A DNA stretch of 64,000 nucleotides from Gracilibacillus orientalis. GTDB taxonomy: Bacteria > Bacillota > Bacilli > Bacillales > Amphibacillaceae. The DNA lies in the NCBI RefSeq assembly GCF_900114645.1, contig NZ_FOTR01000009.1:62001-126000 (forward strand). Direction: 5' to 3'. Below the pieces are notes generated by a model, which had not been told where the DNA came from, searched no databases, and worked only from the letters and a program-made list of their open reading frames with translations. Position 1 is the stretch's first letter. Each line of letters opens with the position of its first letter. Positions 55,711 to 63,992 of this stretch are shown here, piece by piece. Position numbers and translations under genes: made by a program.

Positions 55711-56304
55711 TTATCGTTCTTTTATATCAAAGGAAATAACGCGTTCTGTTGTCGGGTTGTATAATACAGTTCCTCTTACTGTTATCCTTTCCTGGGAGTT
55801 TTGTAAGGAATAATCATAGACTTCTCTTACTTGATTTTGTGCTGGTTGAGTTTTTTCCACAAAATTATAATCTCTCACATTATAATTTGGGTAAGCAGTC
55901 TGTATTACCCCTAATAAATATTTCCCCCATTTGACTTGCTCCAATTCCGGAGATGGTTGAAATTGAATAGAAAGTACACCTACAGAAGGGTTTGCACCTA
56001 ATGCCTCAAATGCCCTGCGATGTAAATTTAATCTTGTCGCTGGTGCATTAGGCACTGTATCAACAACCGTAACAATAACTTCTCTAGCATTTTGCGGATT
56101 TCTTACTTTAATGGTTTGCCCACACTGATATCGAGAATTAGTGCTAACAGCCACTGTCATGTATTGATTATGAGACCACGGTATATTACATTGCATTACA
56201 TTTCCGCCTTCTGTCCAAGTCGCCTGCCCATTGATCAAGTTTTGACGGATATCATCTGCATACATTTGATAATACGGATAACCGTAATGATAATATGGAT
56301 ACAT
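55711..56304 (-). CDS. RlpA-like double-psi beta-barrel plus DUF3889 protein
   Basis: 197 residues. After a Tyr-rich start (MYPYYHYGYPYYQMY), residues 25-115 look like a double-psi beta-barrel: NGQATWTEGG, MTVAVSTNSRYQCGQTIKV, VTVVDTVPN, then LNLHRRAFEALG, with the VVDxxP and L-AF pattern of RlpA/expansin barrels. Residues 120-197 match DUF3889 (WGKYLLGVIQTAYPNYNVRDYNFV, GTVLYNPTTERVISFDIKE). No signal peptide is visible. A role in spore or envelope is plausible only by association. Its leader lies in the gap to the NlpC/P60-like gene, and a MITE-like element follows its stop. Confidence 0.75.
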   Translation of the reverse strand: MYPYYHYGYPYYQMYADDIRQNLINGQATWTEGGNVMQCNIPWSHNQYMTVAVSTNSRYQCGQTIKVRNPQNAREVIVTVVDTVPNAPATRLNLHRRAFEALGANPSVGVLSIQFQPSPELEQVKWGKYLLGVIQTAYPNYNVRDYNFVEKTQPAQNQVREVYDYSLQNSQERITVRGTVLYNPTTERVISFDIKER

Positions 56305-56413
56305 CTTCTTTTCCTCCTAAACGTTTACTCAAGATATTCTATGAAAAGATAGGCAAATGTTGTAACAATTGGAATAGGGATAATAAAAATATCTAATGGA
56401 GAGTTTTTAGCCG

Positions 56414-56443
56414 AAAAAAAAGAGCCTTAATTAAGGCTCTTAC
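56414..56443 (-). terminator. Terminator of the NlpC/P60-like gene
   Basis: AGAGCCTTAA pairs with TTAAGGCTCT with essentially no loop beyond the centre, followed by eight T residues on the minus strand. Confidence 0.85.
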
Positions 56444-56468
56444 AAAAATAGTAAAATAATAATTGCTA

Positions 56469-57038
56469 TTAACTATAAATTTTATCCCATATAGGTGCTT
56501 TCACTTCAAAACCACCGTGTTGCAGTAGGTAGGCAGGCAAATCACCGTGATAAATTAACTCTAACGCTTTCCATTCTTTTAAATCTTGTGGTTTTACCAG
56601 ACATGCCGGTTTCTCGTCGATATAAAGCCCTACCTCTTTTAAGATAGTAACGACAAACTCCGAACAGAAATAAGCGTGTTCCCTTTGCCATTCCAAATTA
56701 AAGAGGACACCGAATAATCCTAACAAATTATAGTGATATTGATCTGTTTCAGCTTCCATCTTTTCGATCCTCTGTTTTAATACATAATATGTATCATCAG
56801 GTATCGTTAATTGATAGATCGCGCATTTGGCATGGCTGAAAAAAGGAGTGCGTAAATTTTCTCTTACAAATCCGCCAATCCAAGGGTTATATGGATTCTT
56901 TCTCCCAAAGCTGTACACTTCTGTTAAAGATGAATCAAAAGCAATCGAGGCATGATTTAATGTTGACTTTGTACACAGATTAATCATTTGTGATAAAAAC
57001 GTTCCCGTATCTGTAAAAAGAAGATAAACTTTTTTCAA
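56469..57038 (-). CDS. Permuted NlpC/P60 (YiiX-like) papain-fold protein
   Basis: 189 residues from TTG at 57038, 8 nt after AAGGAGG. The longer frame to 57188 is promoter sequence. The fold is suggested by LLFTDTGTFLSQMINLCTKSTLNHASIAFD (here the HxSIA histidine), a strand-rich middle (CAIYQLTIPDD) and HAYFCSEFVVTILKEVG (catalytic-type cysteine); the His-before-Cys order fits permuted NlpC/P60 proteins. No signal peptide is present, so it may act on lipids or internal amides. Its promoter, ribosome binding site and TTG start are a near copy of those of liaI, so it is probably a LiaR target. It ends in a strong terminator. Confidence 0.75.
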   Translation of the reverse strand: MKKVYLLFTDTGTFLSQMINLCTKSTLNHASIAFDSSLTEVYSFGRKNPYNPWIGGFVRENLRTPFFSHAKCAIYQLTIPDDTYYVLKQRIEKMEAETDQYHYNLLGLFGVLFNLEWQREHAYFCSEFVVTILKEVGLYIDEKPACLVKPQDLKEWKALELIYHGDLPAYLLQHGGFEVKAPIWDKIYS

Positions 57039-57046
57039 CTTCACCC

Positions 57047-57136
57047 CCTCCTTCCATCTCTTTATGATAGTTTGTCTTATCGGTTTGGATAATGGGCTGT
57101 GGATATATTTTGAAGTAAGACTTGAGGCGTATTTTT
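57047..57136 (-). promoter_or_regulatory. Second lia-type promoter
   Basis: On the minus strand TTATCC (57092-57087) and TATCAT (57069-57064) lie 17 bp apart, at positions matching the liaI promoter. The upstream AAAATACGCCTC..GTCTTA block is conserved, as is the GGAAGGAGG ribosome binding site. Differences from the liaI copy are scattered single bases, so spacing is preserved throughout. Confidence 0.75.
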
Positions 57137-57365
57137 CAATTTTGAAACATTTATTTACTTTGATTTTCTTAGGTGGAAAAAAATACAATATAAATGTATT
57201 TTTACTATATTATACTTTTTACCAATGTGCAAGTGGGACTTGCCTAGAAAGTGTATAGGCTTTTCTCCATACTTAACAAACATTCCTTAAGAATGATTAT
57301 TAATTTCTTAAAAAACAGCAAGGAACACCTGTAGTGACCCATGTTGTTCAAAATAAAACCTTTTT

Positions 57366-57539
57366 TCACATATTATATTTACGAAAAAAGAATGTGAAAA
57401 GTTTTGGTAGTAATAATATTTCAAAAAAAATTAGTACAGCAAATAAGAAGCGATTCTCTACTAAATAAGAAAGTATGACTGCGATTAACCCAGCAACTAA
57501 GCCTACTATGACAACTTCCGGGAATTTCTTCTGTCTCAT
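57366..57539 (-). CDS. Small membrane protein (57 residues)
   Basis: It starts at ATG 57539 behind GAGGGTG (8 nt) and encodes a basic N-terminus (MRQKKFPE), a hydrophobic segment VVIVGLVAGLIAVILSYLV, a short polar turn (ENR), a second hydrophobic segment FLFAVLIFFEILLLP and a basic end (FRKYNM). It is a plausible two-span membrane protein. I recognise no family. It lies in a 725-bp gap that otherwise looks empty, four bases after the stop of another tiny ORF, which suggests coupling. Confidence 0.55.
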   Translation of the reverse strand: MRQKKFPEVVIVGLVAGLIAVILSYLVENRFLFAVLIFFEILLLPKLFTFFFRKYNM

Positions 57540-57542
57540 TTG

Positions 57543-57629
57543 TTATACACCCTCATGAATATGTGCACCCCATTCACTCCCAGTGTTATTTGATCTGAGT
57601 AGTACAACAACTGCTACTGAAGCGACCAA
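57543..57629 (-). CDS. Possible tiny upstream membrane ORF
   Basis: The frame from TTG 57629 gives VASVAVVVLLRSNNTGSEW and ends HEGV before TAA at 57543, a short hydrophobic segment with a polar tail (28 residues). The open frame continues upstream without a standard start. AGGG lies only 3 nt before the TTG. It may be the remnant of a longer gene. Low confidence; the main support is its tight junction with the 57-residue ORF. Confidence 0.25.
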   Translation of the reverse strand: MVASVAVVVLLRSNNTGSEWGAHIHEGV

Positions 57630-57730
57630 AGTCCCTATCTGGATATAATTGTATGAAATATCCTGTATTTACTAATTTAAATTAGTTACCATCTACGTTA
57701 ACATACAGATCAATTATTATAAAACCTATG

Positions 57731-57760
57731 CAAAAAGTGGCGGTTAGTTTCCGCCACTTT
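57731..57760 (-). terminator. topB terminator
   Basis: AAAGTGGCGG pairs with CCGCCACTTT across a 7-nt loop, with T residues on the minus strand. Confidence 0.88.
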
Positions 57761-57763
57761 ACT

Positions 57764-59929
57764 TTATTTTTTCTTCAATTTTGCAAGTGCGTCTGCTAAT
57801 GCAGTGTTGGTAAAGTCTTCGTCCTGTTTGTTCATGTATTTATTCACATCTCGTTTGGTTGCTTTATTTTTCCCTTGTTTATCTTTTCGTTTTTGGAATG
57901 AGGATAGTTTTTCGCGATATCCACAAACACAGGAAAAGGCTTGTCCTTCTCCCTGTCCACGTAATTCCATTCGTTTATGGCATTTTGGACAGCGGGCATT
58001 TGTCTTCTTGGCAATCGGTTTACGCTCTCCACACTCACGATCCTGGCAGACAAGCATACGGCCTTTCTTGCCGTTGACTTCTAACATAAGCTTGCCGCAC
58101 GTTGGACATTTCGTGCCCGTCATATTATCGTGTTTATACTTCACATCGCTTGATTTCACTTGGTGTACGACTTCTTTTGTATAGTCTTTAATTTCATTGA
58201 TAAAAGCTGCTTTCTTCAATTGACCGTTAGCGATCTGGTTCAGTTTTTTCTCCCACTCAGCCGTTAACATTGGTGAACGCAAATCAGCTGGTACGAGGTC
58301 CAGTAACTGTTTACCTTTGGACGTCAGATATAAATACTTACCTTTTTTCTCGATGTAAAAGGTGTTAAATAACTTCTCGATAATATCCGCTCTTGTAGCA
58401 ACAGTTCCTAATCCGCCAGTTGCTTGTAAAGTTTTTGTTGCGTGTTTTTCATTTTGCTCCAAAAACTTCGCCGGGTTTTCCATTGCTTGCAATAATGTAC
58501 CTTCCGTTAAACGTTCTGGTGGTTTTGTTTCACCTTCGATCATTGATAAGACAGGTTTATCCCAGACATGTTTTTCTTTAATATTATTGATTTTTTGTTC
58601 GTCGTCATCATTTTCATCAGTGTTATAAACTGCTTTAAAGCCTTGATCGATTACATTTTTTCCAGTAGCTGTAAATGTTTCTCCTGCTATCTCTGCAGTT
58701 AACTGTATGTGCTCAAATTGAAAAGGCGGTAGCAACACTGCTAAGAAACGTTTAATAACCAGATCATATATTTTTTGTTCCTGATCTGATAGCTTCGATA
58801 AATAAACCGGCTCCTCAGTCGGGATAATAGCATGGTGATCAGAAACTTTGGTATTGTCGACAAATGATTTGTGTGCTTTAATCGGTTGTTTTTTAATTTT
58901 GTTTGCTGCCGTTGCGTAAGGACCTACTCCACAGCTTGCAACTCTTTCCTTTAATGTTGGTACAATATCTGTGGAAATATATTTAGAATCAGTACGTGGA
59001 TAGGTCAATACTTTATGCTGTTCATAAAGCTTCTGCATAATCGATAATGTTTGTTTCCCCGAAAAACTAAATATCCGGTTCGCATCCCGCTGTAAATCGG
59101 TTAAATCGTATAATGTTGGTGCATAGCTCTTTTTGTTTTTTTTGTCGATATTAGTGACAGTTAATGGTTTGTTTTGCAACCGAGTTTGGAGCTCTTTTGC
59201 CTTTGATTGATCAAAAGAGCGCGTTTCTCCCTTGGCATTTCGCCATGTTAAGGTGATTCCGTCTTTTGTACGTGCTTTGATTTGATAATATTTTTTCGGG
59301 TTAAATTGCTTAATTTCTTTTTCCCTTGAGGCGATCATCGCCAATGTCGGTGTCTGAACACGACCACTTGATAACTGTGCATTAAATTTGGTTGTTAATG
59401 CTCTTGTCGCGTTTAAGCCAACATACCAGTCCGCTTCTGAACGTGCGACTGCTGCTTGGTATAAATTTTCATATTGCTTTCCTGGCTTTAAGTTTTGAAA
59501 GCCTTGTTTAATGGCTTGATCTGTTACGGAAGATATCCACAATCTTTTGACAGGCTTGTTCGCTCGTATTTTTGCCAAAATCCAGCGAGCTACTAGTTCA
59601 CCTTCTCTTCCTGCATCTGTTGCGATCACTATCTCGCTAACGTCTTTACGTATCACTTGGCTTTTAACTGCTTGGAATTGTTTGCCTGTTTTTTTGATCA
59701 CGACTAAATTCAGTTGATCTGGCAACATTGGCAATTCGTCTAGCTTCCATGTTTTATATTTATTATCATAGGCTTCTGGATCAGCTAATGTTACTAAATG
59801 ACCAAGTGCCCAAGTTACAATATATTTTGTTCCTTCAAAATAACCGTTTCCTTTTTTGTTACATTTCAATACTCGTGCTATGTCACGGCCAACAGATGGC
59901 TTTTCTGCTATTACTACTGTTTTGCTCAT
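57764..59929 (-). CDS. topB: DNA topoisomerase III
   Basis: A 721-residue type IA topoisomerase that decatenates replication and recombination intermediates. The start chosen is ATG at 59929 behind AGGAAGGG (9 nt); a TTG at 59938 abuts the site. The Toprim domain has VIAEKPSVGRDIA and the acidic TDAGREGE. The nucleophilic tyrosine is in LTYPRTDSKY (about residue 310). GLNATRAL, SSGRVQTPTLA and GTLLQAMENP are family motifs. The C-terminus has zinc-ribbon cysteines (CPTCGKLM, CQDRECGE, CPKCHKRM, CVCG). It is the usual partner of RecQ-type helicases, and recQ lies 16 kb away in the window. Monocistronic. Confidence 0.96.
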   Translation of the reverse strand: MSKTVVIAEKPSVGRDIARVLKCNKKGNGYFEGTKYIVTWALGHLVTLADPEAYDNKYKTWKLDELPMLPDQLNLVVIKKTGKQFQAVKSQVIRKDVSEIVIATDAGREGELVARWILAKIRANKPVKRLWISSVTDQAIKQGFQNLKPGKQYENLYQAAVARSEADWYVGLNATRALTTKFNAQLSSGRVQTPTLAMIASREKEIKQFNPKKYYQIKARTKDGITLTWRNAKGETRSFDQSKAKELQTRLQNKPLTVTNIDKKNKKSYAPTLYDLTDLQRDANRIFSFSGKQTLSIMQKLYEQHKVLTYPRTDSKYISTDIVPTLKERVASCGVGPYATAANKIKKQPIKAHKSFVDNTKVSDHHAIIPTEEPVYLSKLSDQEQKIYDLVIKRFLAVLLPPFQFEHIQLTAEIAGETFTATGKNVIDQGFKAVYNTDENDDDEQKINNIKEKHVWDKPVLSMIEGETKPPERLTEGTLLQAMENPAKFLEQNEKHATKTLQATGGLGTVATRADIIEKLFNTFYIEKKGKYLYLTSKGKQLLDLVPADLRSPMLTAEWEKKLNQIANGQLKKAAFINEIKDYTKEVVHQVKSSDVKYKHDNMTGTKCPTCGKLMLEVNGKKGRMLVCQDRECGERKPIAKKTNARCPKCHKRMELRGQGEGQAFSCVCGYREKLSSFQKRKDKQGKNKATKRDVNKYMNKQDEDFTNTALADALAKLKKK

Positions 59930-60211
59930 TGATTCCAACCCTTCCTAATGCTTCACTCCTTCTACTTTAACATAATAATTCAAAATCGACACTTGCCTTC
60001 TCTTCTGACCCTGTTAATAGATAAATGTAGAATAGACGATGGAGTAAGACAAGAATGAAGATCAGCTATCGGAGATTGGTTTTGAATGACACAAGACAGA
60101 ACTGTTATAGCTCCCCCTCTCGAAAATCATCTTCCTTCTAGGATTATCTTTTTATTAAATCGTGTTATCATAATAGAATCGTATACTTATCATTTGTTGG
60201 AGTGATATAAC

Positions 60212-61327
60212 TTGAAAACATGGATACAAAAACAAACGAAAAAGCAGCTTTTTATATACTTTTTGATAGTGGCAAGCTTTATCGGATCGATTATTTTTGT
60301 CAATTATAATCATGCATTCTACGACCAGCCGATTGCCAAAGTGACAGGAGCTACCGAAACGGACAGAACAGAAACAGTTGATCAACATCAAAATCAAGAT
60401 ATTACTGTTACTCAGCAAATAACAGCGACAGTAAAAAACGGTTCATACAAAGGGGAAACTATCGACATTACCAACGAATATTCGGGCTCACATGCCTATG
60501 ACCATGCCTTTCAGCCTGGTGATGAAGTATTTGTAACAATTGATGATTCCACATTTACTGGAACCATTGAAAATGTAAAACGTGATAAGTATCTCATCTT
60601 AGTGGCATGGCTTTTCATCATTGTTTTGCTGGCAGTTGGTAAAAAACAAGGCCTTTTATCGGTTATCAGTTTAGCTGTGAATGCAGTGATTTTGTCATTC
60701 GCACTGGATATATATCTACAAAACTCCGATATCAGTCTACTGATCATTTGTGGCATTAGCATCGTGCTTTTTACCGTGATATCGTTACTGATGGTTAATG
60801 GCATGAATGAAAAGACATACACAGCGATTATCGCGACCTTACTAGGTACATTAAGTTCCTTGTTGATTGCCTATCTAGCTTTATTTGTGACAGGTGAACA
60901 GGGATTACGCTATGAAGAAATGTCATTTCTCAGTCGAAATCCGCAAACTGTTTTTATGGCAGGTCTGTTGATCGGATCATTAGGGGCTGTGATGGATGTC
61001 GCCATCACGATGTCATCTTCTATTTTTGAACTCTATGAAAAAAATAACCAGATAAATTTGAAGACGCTCAAAGCTTCTGGCATAGATATCGGAAAAGATA
61101 TTATGGGGACGATGACCAATATATTATTTTTTGCCTATGTAAGTGGTTCGATTCCGATGCTACTTTTATACTTCAAGAACGCATCACCACTCGGATTCAC
61201 ATTATCGATGAATCTTTCTATTGAATTAGCACGTGCTTTAGCAGGTGGCATTGGTATTGTACTGACGATTCCTATTGCTATCTATACGTCGATTTTCTTT
61301 ATTCAGAGAAAGAGGGCGAGAACATGA
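60212..61327 (+). CDS. YibE/F family membrane protein, first of pair
   Basis: 371 residues from TTG at 60212 behind GGAG. One N-terminal helix (about 13-30) is followed by an extracytoplasmic beta domain of about 95 residues (AKVTGATET..., GETIDITNEYSGSHAYDHAFQPGDEVFV). Seven or so helices follow, with the YibE/F signatures GLLSVISLAVNAVILSF, IATLLGTLSSLLIAYLA, GSLGAVMDVAITMSSSIFEL and GKDIMGTMTNILFFAYVSGSIPML. Function is unknown. It overlaps the next YibE/F gene by 4 bp (ATGA), so the two products probably form one complex. Confidence 0.88.
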   Translation: MKTWIQKQTKKQLFIYFLIVASFIGSIIFVNYNHAFYDQPIAKVTGATETDRTETVDQHQNQDITVTQQITATVKNGSYKGETIDITNEYSGSHAYDHAFQPGDEVFVTIDDSTFTGTIENVKRDKYLILVAWLFIIVLLAVGKKQGLLSVISLAVNAVILSFALDIYLQNSDISLLIICGISIVLFTVISLLMVNGMNEKTYTAIIATLLGTLSSLLIAYLALFVTGEQGLRYEEMSFLSRNPQTVFMAGLLIGSLGAVMDVAITMSSSIFELYEKNNQINLKTLKASGIDIGKDIMGTMTNILFFAYVSGSIPMLLLYFKNASPLGFTLSMNLSIELARALAGGIGIVLTIPIAIYTSIFFIQRKRART

Positions 61328-62091
61328 ATGTATTAGTAGTTTTATCGATCATATTATTTGTGTTGATGGCTATTGTCGGTGGAAAAAAAGGGGTGAAATC
61401 GTTTATTGCCTTATTTTTAAATTTTGGCGTGCTTATTATTACGATTTTAGTGATGAACGATCCCAACGCCAATCCAATTTGGTTAACACTAGTGGCATGT
61501 GCTTTCATTAGTGCAATCAGTCTTTTTTATATCAATGATGTTAACAGTAAAACGACAATGGCCTTCTTTTCTACCATTATTACGCTTCTGATTCTATTCT
61601 TTTTCATCATTATCATCACTGAAAAGTCGATGATTCAAGGATTTGGCGCAGAAGAATCGGAAGAACTGATGACCTTCTCCTTATTTATCGGAATTGATTT
61701 TATAAAAGTAGCTGCGTCCGTGATTATAATGAGTACGATCGGAGCGATTGTTGATACAGCTATTTCAATTACCTCACCAATGCGGGAAATTCATCACCAT
61801 AACCCGATGATCACCAGAAAAGATTTATTTCTGGCAGGGATAAGGATCGGCAGAGATATATTAGGCACAAGTACAAACACACTGTTCTTTGCTTTTTTTG
61901 GAGGTTATATGGGGCTGCTGATATGGTTTAAAGATTTGTCTTACTCATTTAGTGAAATTATTAATGCCAAGGTATTTAGTGACGAAATGATTACCATCTT
62001 CACGGCTGGAATGGGTGTTGCCCTCGTAATTCCGATTGCTTCTTGGATGACTTCCTATTACCTTGTAACAATAGGAAACAAAAAGAAATAG
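61324..62091 (+). CDS. YibE/F family membrane protein, second of pair
   Basis: A 255-residue YibE/F protein without the extracytoplasmic N-terminal domain. About seven helices are present, including GVKSFIALFLNFGVLIITILVM, STIGAIVDTAISITSPMREIH (matching GAVMDVAITMSSSIFELY in the first gene) and GRDILGTSTNTLFFAFFGGYMGLL. The ATG overlaps the stop of the preceding gene as ATGA. The two genes together look like a heteromeric or duplicated transporter-like unit. Substrate unknown. Confidence 0.88.
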   Translation: MNVLVVLSIILFVLMAIVGGKKGVKSFIALFLNFGVLIITILVMNDPNANPIWLTLVACAFISAISLFYINDVNSKTTMAFFSTIITLLILFFFIIIITEKSMIQGFGAEESEELMTFSLFIGIDFIKVAASVIIMSTIGAIVDTAISITSPMREIHHHNPMITRKDLFLAGIRIGRDILGTSTNTLFFAFFGGYMGLLIWFKDLSYSFSEIINAKVFSDEMITIFTAGMGVALVIPIASWMTSYYLVTIGNKKK

Positions 62092-62118
62092 GCCACGAAG
62101 TTAGCTTGTGCTTCGGCC
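62090..62118. terminator. Hairpin between convergent genes
   Basis: AGGCCACGAAG pairs with CTTCGGCCT with a two-base bulge, followed by ATTTC and T-rich DNA. A modest bidirectional terminator. Confidence 0.5.
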
Positions 62119-62636
62119 TATTTCAATTTATTATATTCCAGCATCATCTGATCATAATTAAGCTGACCAAACACATAAAACTGAATGATACCATCAGAGT
62201 CAATCATATAGGTAGTAGGAACAGGGCGGATTTGGTAACGATCCCCTACGATATTTTTCTTATCCAATGGTATTGTAAATGTTAAATCATACTCTTCTAC
62301 AAACGGATCAATATCCTCCATATTAGATTCTGTTTTCGTCAAATTAATCGCTAAAATATTCATCCCAGTATCCTGATAAAACCTTTGCATATCTGGCATT
62401 TCTTCCCGGCATGGCGGACACCAAGTTGCCCAAAAATTAAGCATTACCGGCTCACCACGATAATCCGATAATTTCACTGTTTCACCACTCCATGTTTCCA
62501 ATTCAAAATCCGGAGCCATGTTTCCTATTTCCAAACCGATATTATCTGCCTCTGTAACCTTATTATCTGTTAGAACATCGACAACGACCCAAGCTATCAT
62601 CGCAAGTAAAACGGCACTAAAGATCCATTTTTTCAT
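62118..62636 (-). CDS. TlpA/ResA-type thiol-disulfide oxidoreductase
   Basis: A 172-residue membrane-anchored thioredoxin-fold protein. One N-terminal helix (about 3-22) anchors it outside the membrane. The redox motif is NFWATWCPPCREEMP (CPPC), followed by a beta-rich core and the cis-proline in RPVPTTYMID. GNMAPDFELET and GETVKLSDYRGEPVMLNFW are the standard AhpC/TSA-redoxin start. The CPPC motif is nearer to StoA/YneN than to ResA, which has CEPC. No cytochrome-maturation genes are nearby, so the partner is unknown. GGAGGTAGG precedes the ATG. Confidence 0.9.
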   Translation of the reverse strand: MKKWIFSAVLLAMIAWVVVDVLTDNKVTEADNIGLEIGNMAPDFELETWSGETVKLSDYRGEPVMLNFWATWCPPCREEMPDMQRFYQDTGMNILAINLTKTESNMEDIDPFVEEYDLTFTIPLDKKNIVGDRYQIRPVPTTYMIDSDGIIQFYVFGQLNYDQMMLEYNKLK

Positions 62637-62860
62637 CGTAGACCTACCTCCATTACGATAATATGTATATCCTTAAGAAACGCCGATCATGACTAAAAGT
62701 TTATATATGGTGAAAAATAAAAAATAGTAGTTTGTTTTATTGTTTACAATAGTCTGATATTTTATGCTTCCATTTTAGTAAGTATATGTTTTTCTTTAGC
62801 CTTTCAGTTCCACGATAAGACTCCTTTTTAATGCCGTTCTTCAGTAGGATGATAGAGTAT

Positions 62861-62890
62861 AAAAAACAAGAGAGTCTCAACCCTCTTGTT
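62861..62890 (-). terminator. Terminator of the SEDS gene
   Basis: AACAAGAG pairs with CTCTTGTT on the minus strand, followed by a T run. It overlaps the stop codon of the SEDS gene. Confidence 0.7.
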
Positions 62891-63992
62891 CAACATTTTT
62901 ATTAGAAGAGGCGGAAATGTTCAATAGAATACCCGCAGATACCATTGTTATCAGTAATGATGAACCACCATAACTAATAAAAGGTAATGTAATACCGGTA
63001 ATTGGTAGCATCCCCAAAATCGCACCTAAATTGATAATAGCTTGTACAATGATTTGAAAGGTAATACCGATTGCTAACAGCTTACCAAATTCATCTCGCG
63101 TGTTTATTGCAATACGAATCCCTTTCATAAAAAGAAAGAAATAGAAACTTAACACGGCAATAACACCTAGCAAGCCTAACTCTTCCGTTATAATTGACAT
63201 AATAAAGTCTGTATGTGCTTCTGGTAAATAACCGAGCTTTTGAACACTTCCTCCTAATCCGTTTCCTGTAATTCCGCCTGTATGGATCGATATATAAGAA
63301 TTCACTAATTGATATCCTGTACCTTGCGCATCAGCAAAAGGATCGAGAAAAGATGTAATCCGTTCTATCCGATAGGGGGACATCATTGCAAAGAAAACAA
63401 ATACCGATACCGCTAAACTTCCTAGTAAAAATAGATGACGAAATCGAATGCTTGTGAAAAACAAAATCATAACGCAGGAAAATAGTATAAGTGTTGCAGA
63501 ACCTAAATCTGGTTGCCTCAATAACAAACCAAATATAATTGCCAAGATAATAATTGGCGGGATAACTCCTTTACCGAAATGCCCGATATAGGCTTCTTTT
63601 CGACTATAAAAATAGGCGAAATAAATAAGCATTGCTAATTTTGCAAACTCAACTGGTTGGAATAAAAAACCACCGATTGAAATCCATCTTGTTGAAAAAT
63701 TACGCTCCACTCCGACTCCAGGTATCAAAACGAGAACCAAAGTAGCCAAAGTAAGCATTACAAATAAAGGACTTAATTTCCCATATACTTGATAAGGAAT
63801 TACAATAGCACCTATTAAAAACAAACTGCTGATAACAGCCCAAAATAACTGTCTGTGAAAATAGTATTCTGCGTTATCAAACTGGATATATGCATAAGGA
63901 TAGCTTGCACTATATACCATTACGATACCAAATATTACGAATAACAAAAGGACAATGAATAATGTTAAGTCTATATTTCTCATGCGTTTCAT
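62877..63992 (-). CDS. SEDS peptidoglycan glycosyltransferase (FtsW/RodA family)
   Basis: A 371-residue membrane protein with about ten helices, a SEDS glycan polymerase that works with a class B PBP. Conserved segments are GIVMVYSASYPYA, STRWISIGGFLFQPVEFAKLAM, RQPDLGSATLIL, GTGYQLVNSYISIHTGGITGNGLGGSVQKLGYLPEAHTDFIMSIITEELG (read as shorter motifs GNGLGGSVQK and PEAHTDFI) and GMLPITGITLPFISYGGSS. The AHTDFI and LPFISYGGSS motifs lean to the FtsW/SpoVE branch over RodA. Only 8 bases precede the ATG in the window, so the ribosome binding site, the start choice and any upstream partner cannot be judged. Confidence 0.88.
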   Translation of the reverse strand: MKRMRNIDLTLFIVLLLFVIFGIVMVYSASYPYAYIQFDNAEYYFHRQLFWAVISSLFLIGAIVIPYQVYGKLSPLFVMLTLATLVLVLIPGVGVERNFSTRWISIGGFLFQPVEFAKLAMLIYFAYFYSRKEAYIGHFGKGVIPPIIILAIIFGLLLRQPDLGSATLILFSCVMILFFTSIRFRHLFLLGSLAVSVFVFFAMMSPYRIERITSFLDPFADAQGTGYQLVNSYISIHTGGITGNGLGGSVQKLGYLPEAHTDFIMSIITEELGLLGVIAVLSFYFFLFMKGIRIAINTRDEFGKLLAIGITFQIIVQAIINLGAILGMLPITGITLPFISYGGSSLLITMVSAGILLNISASSNKNVEQEG

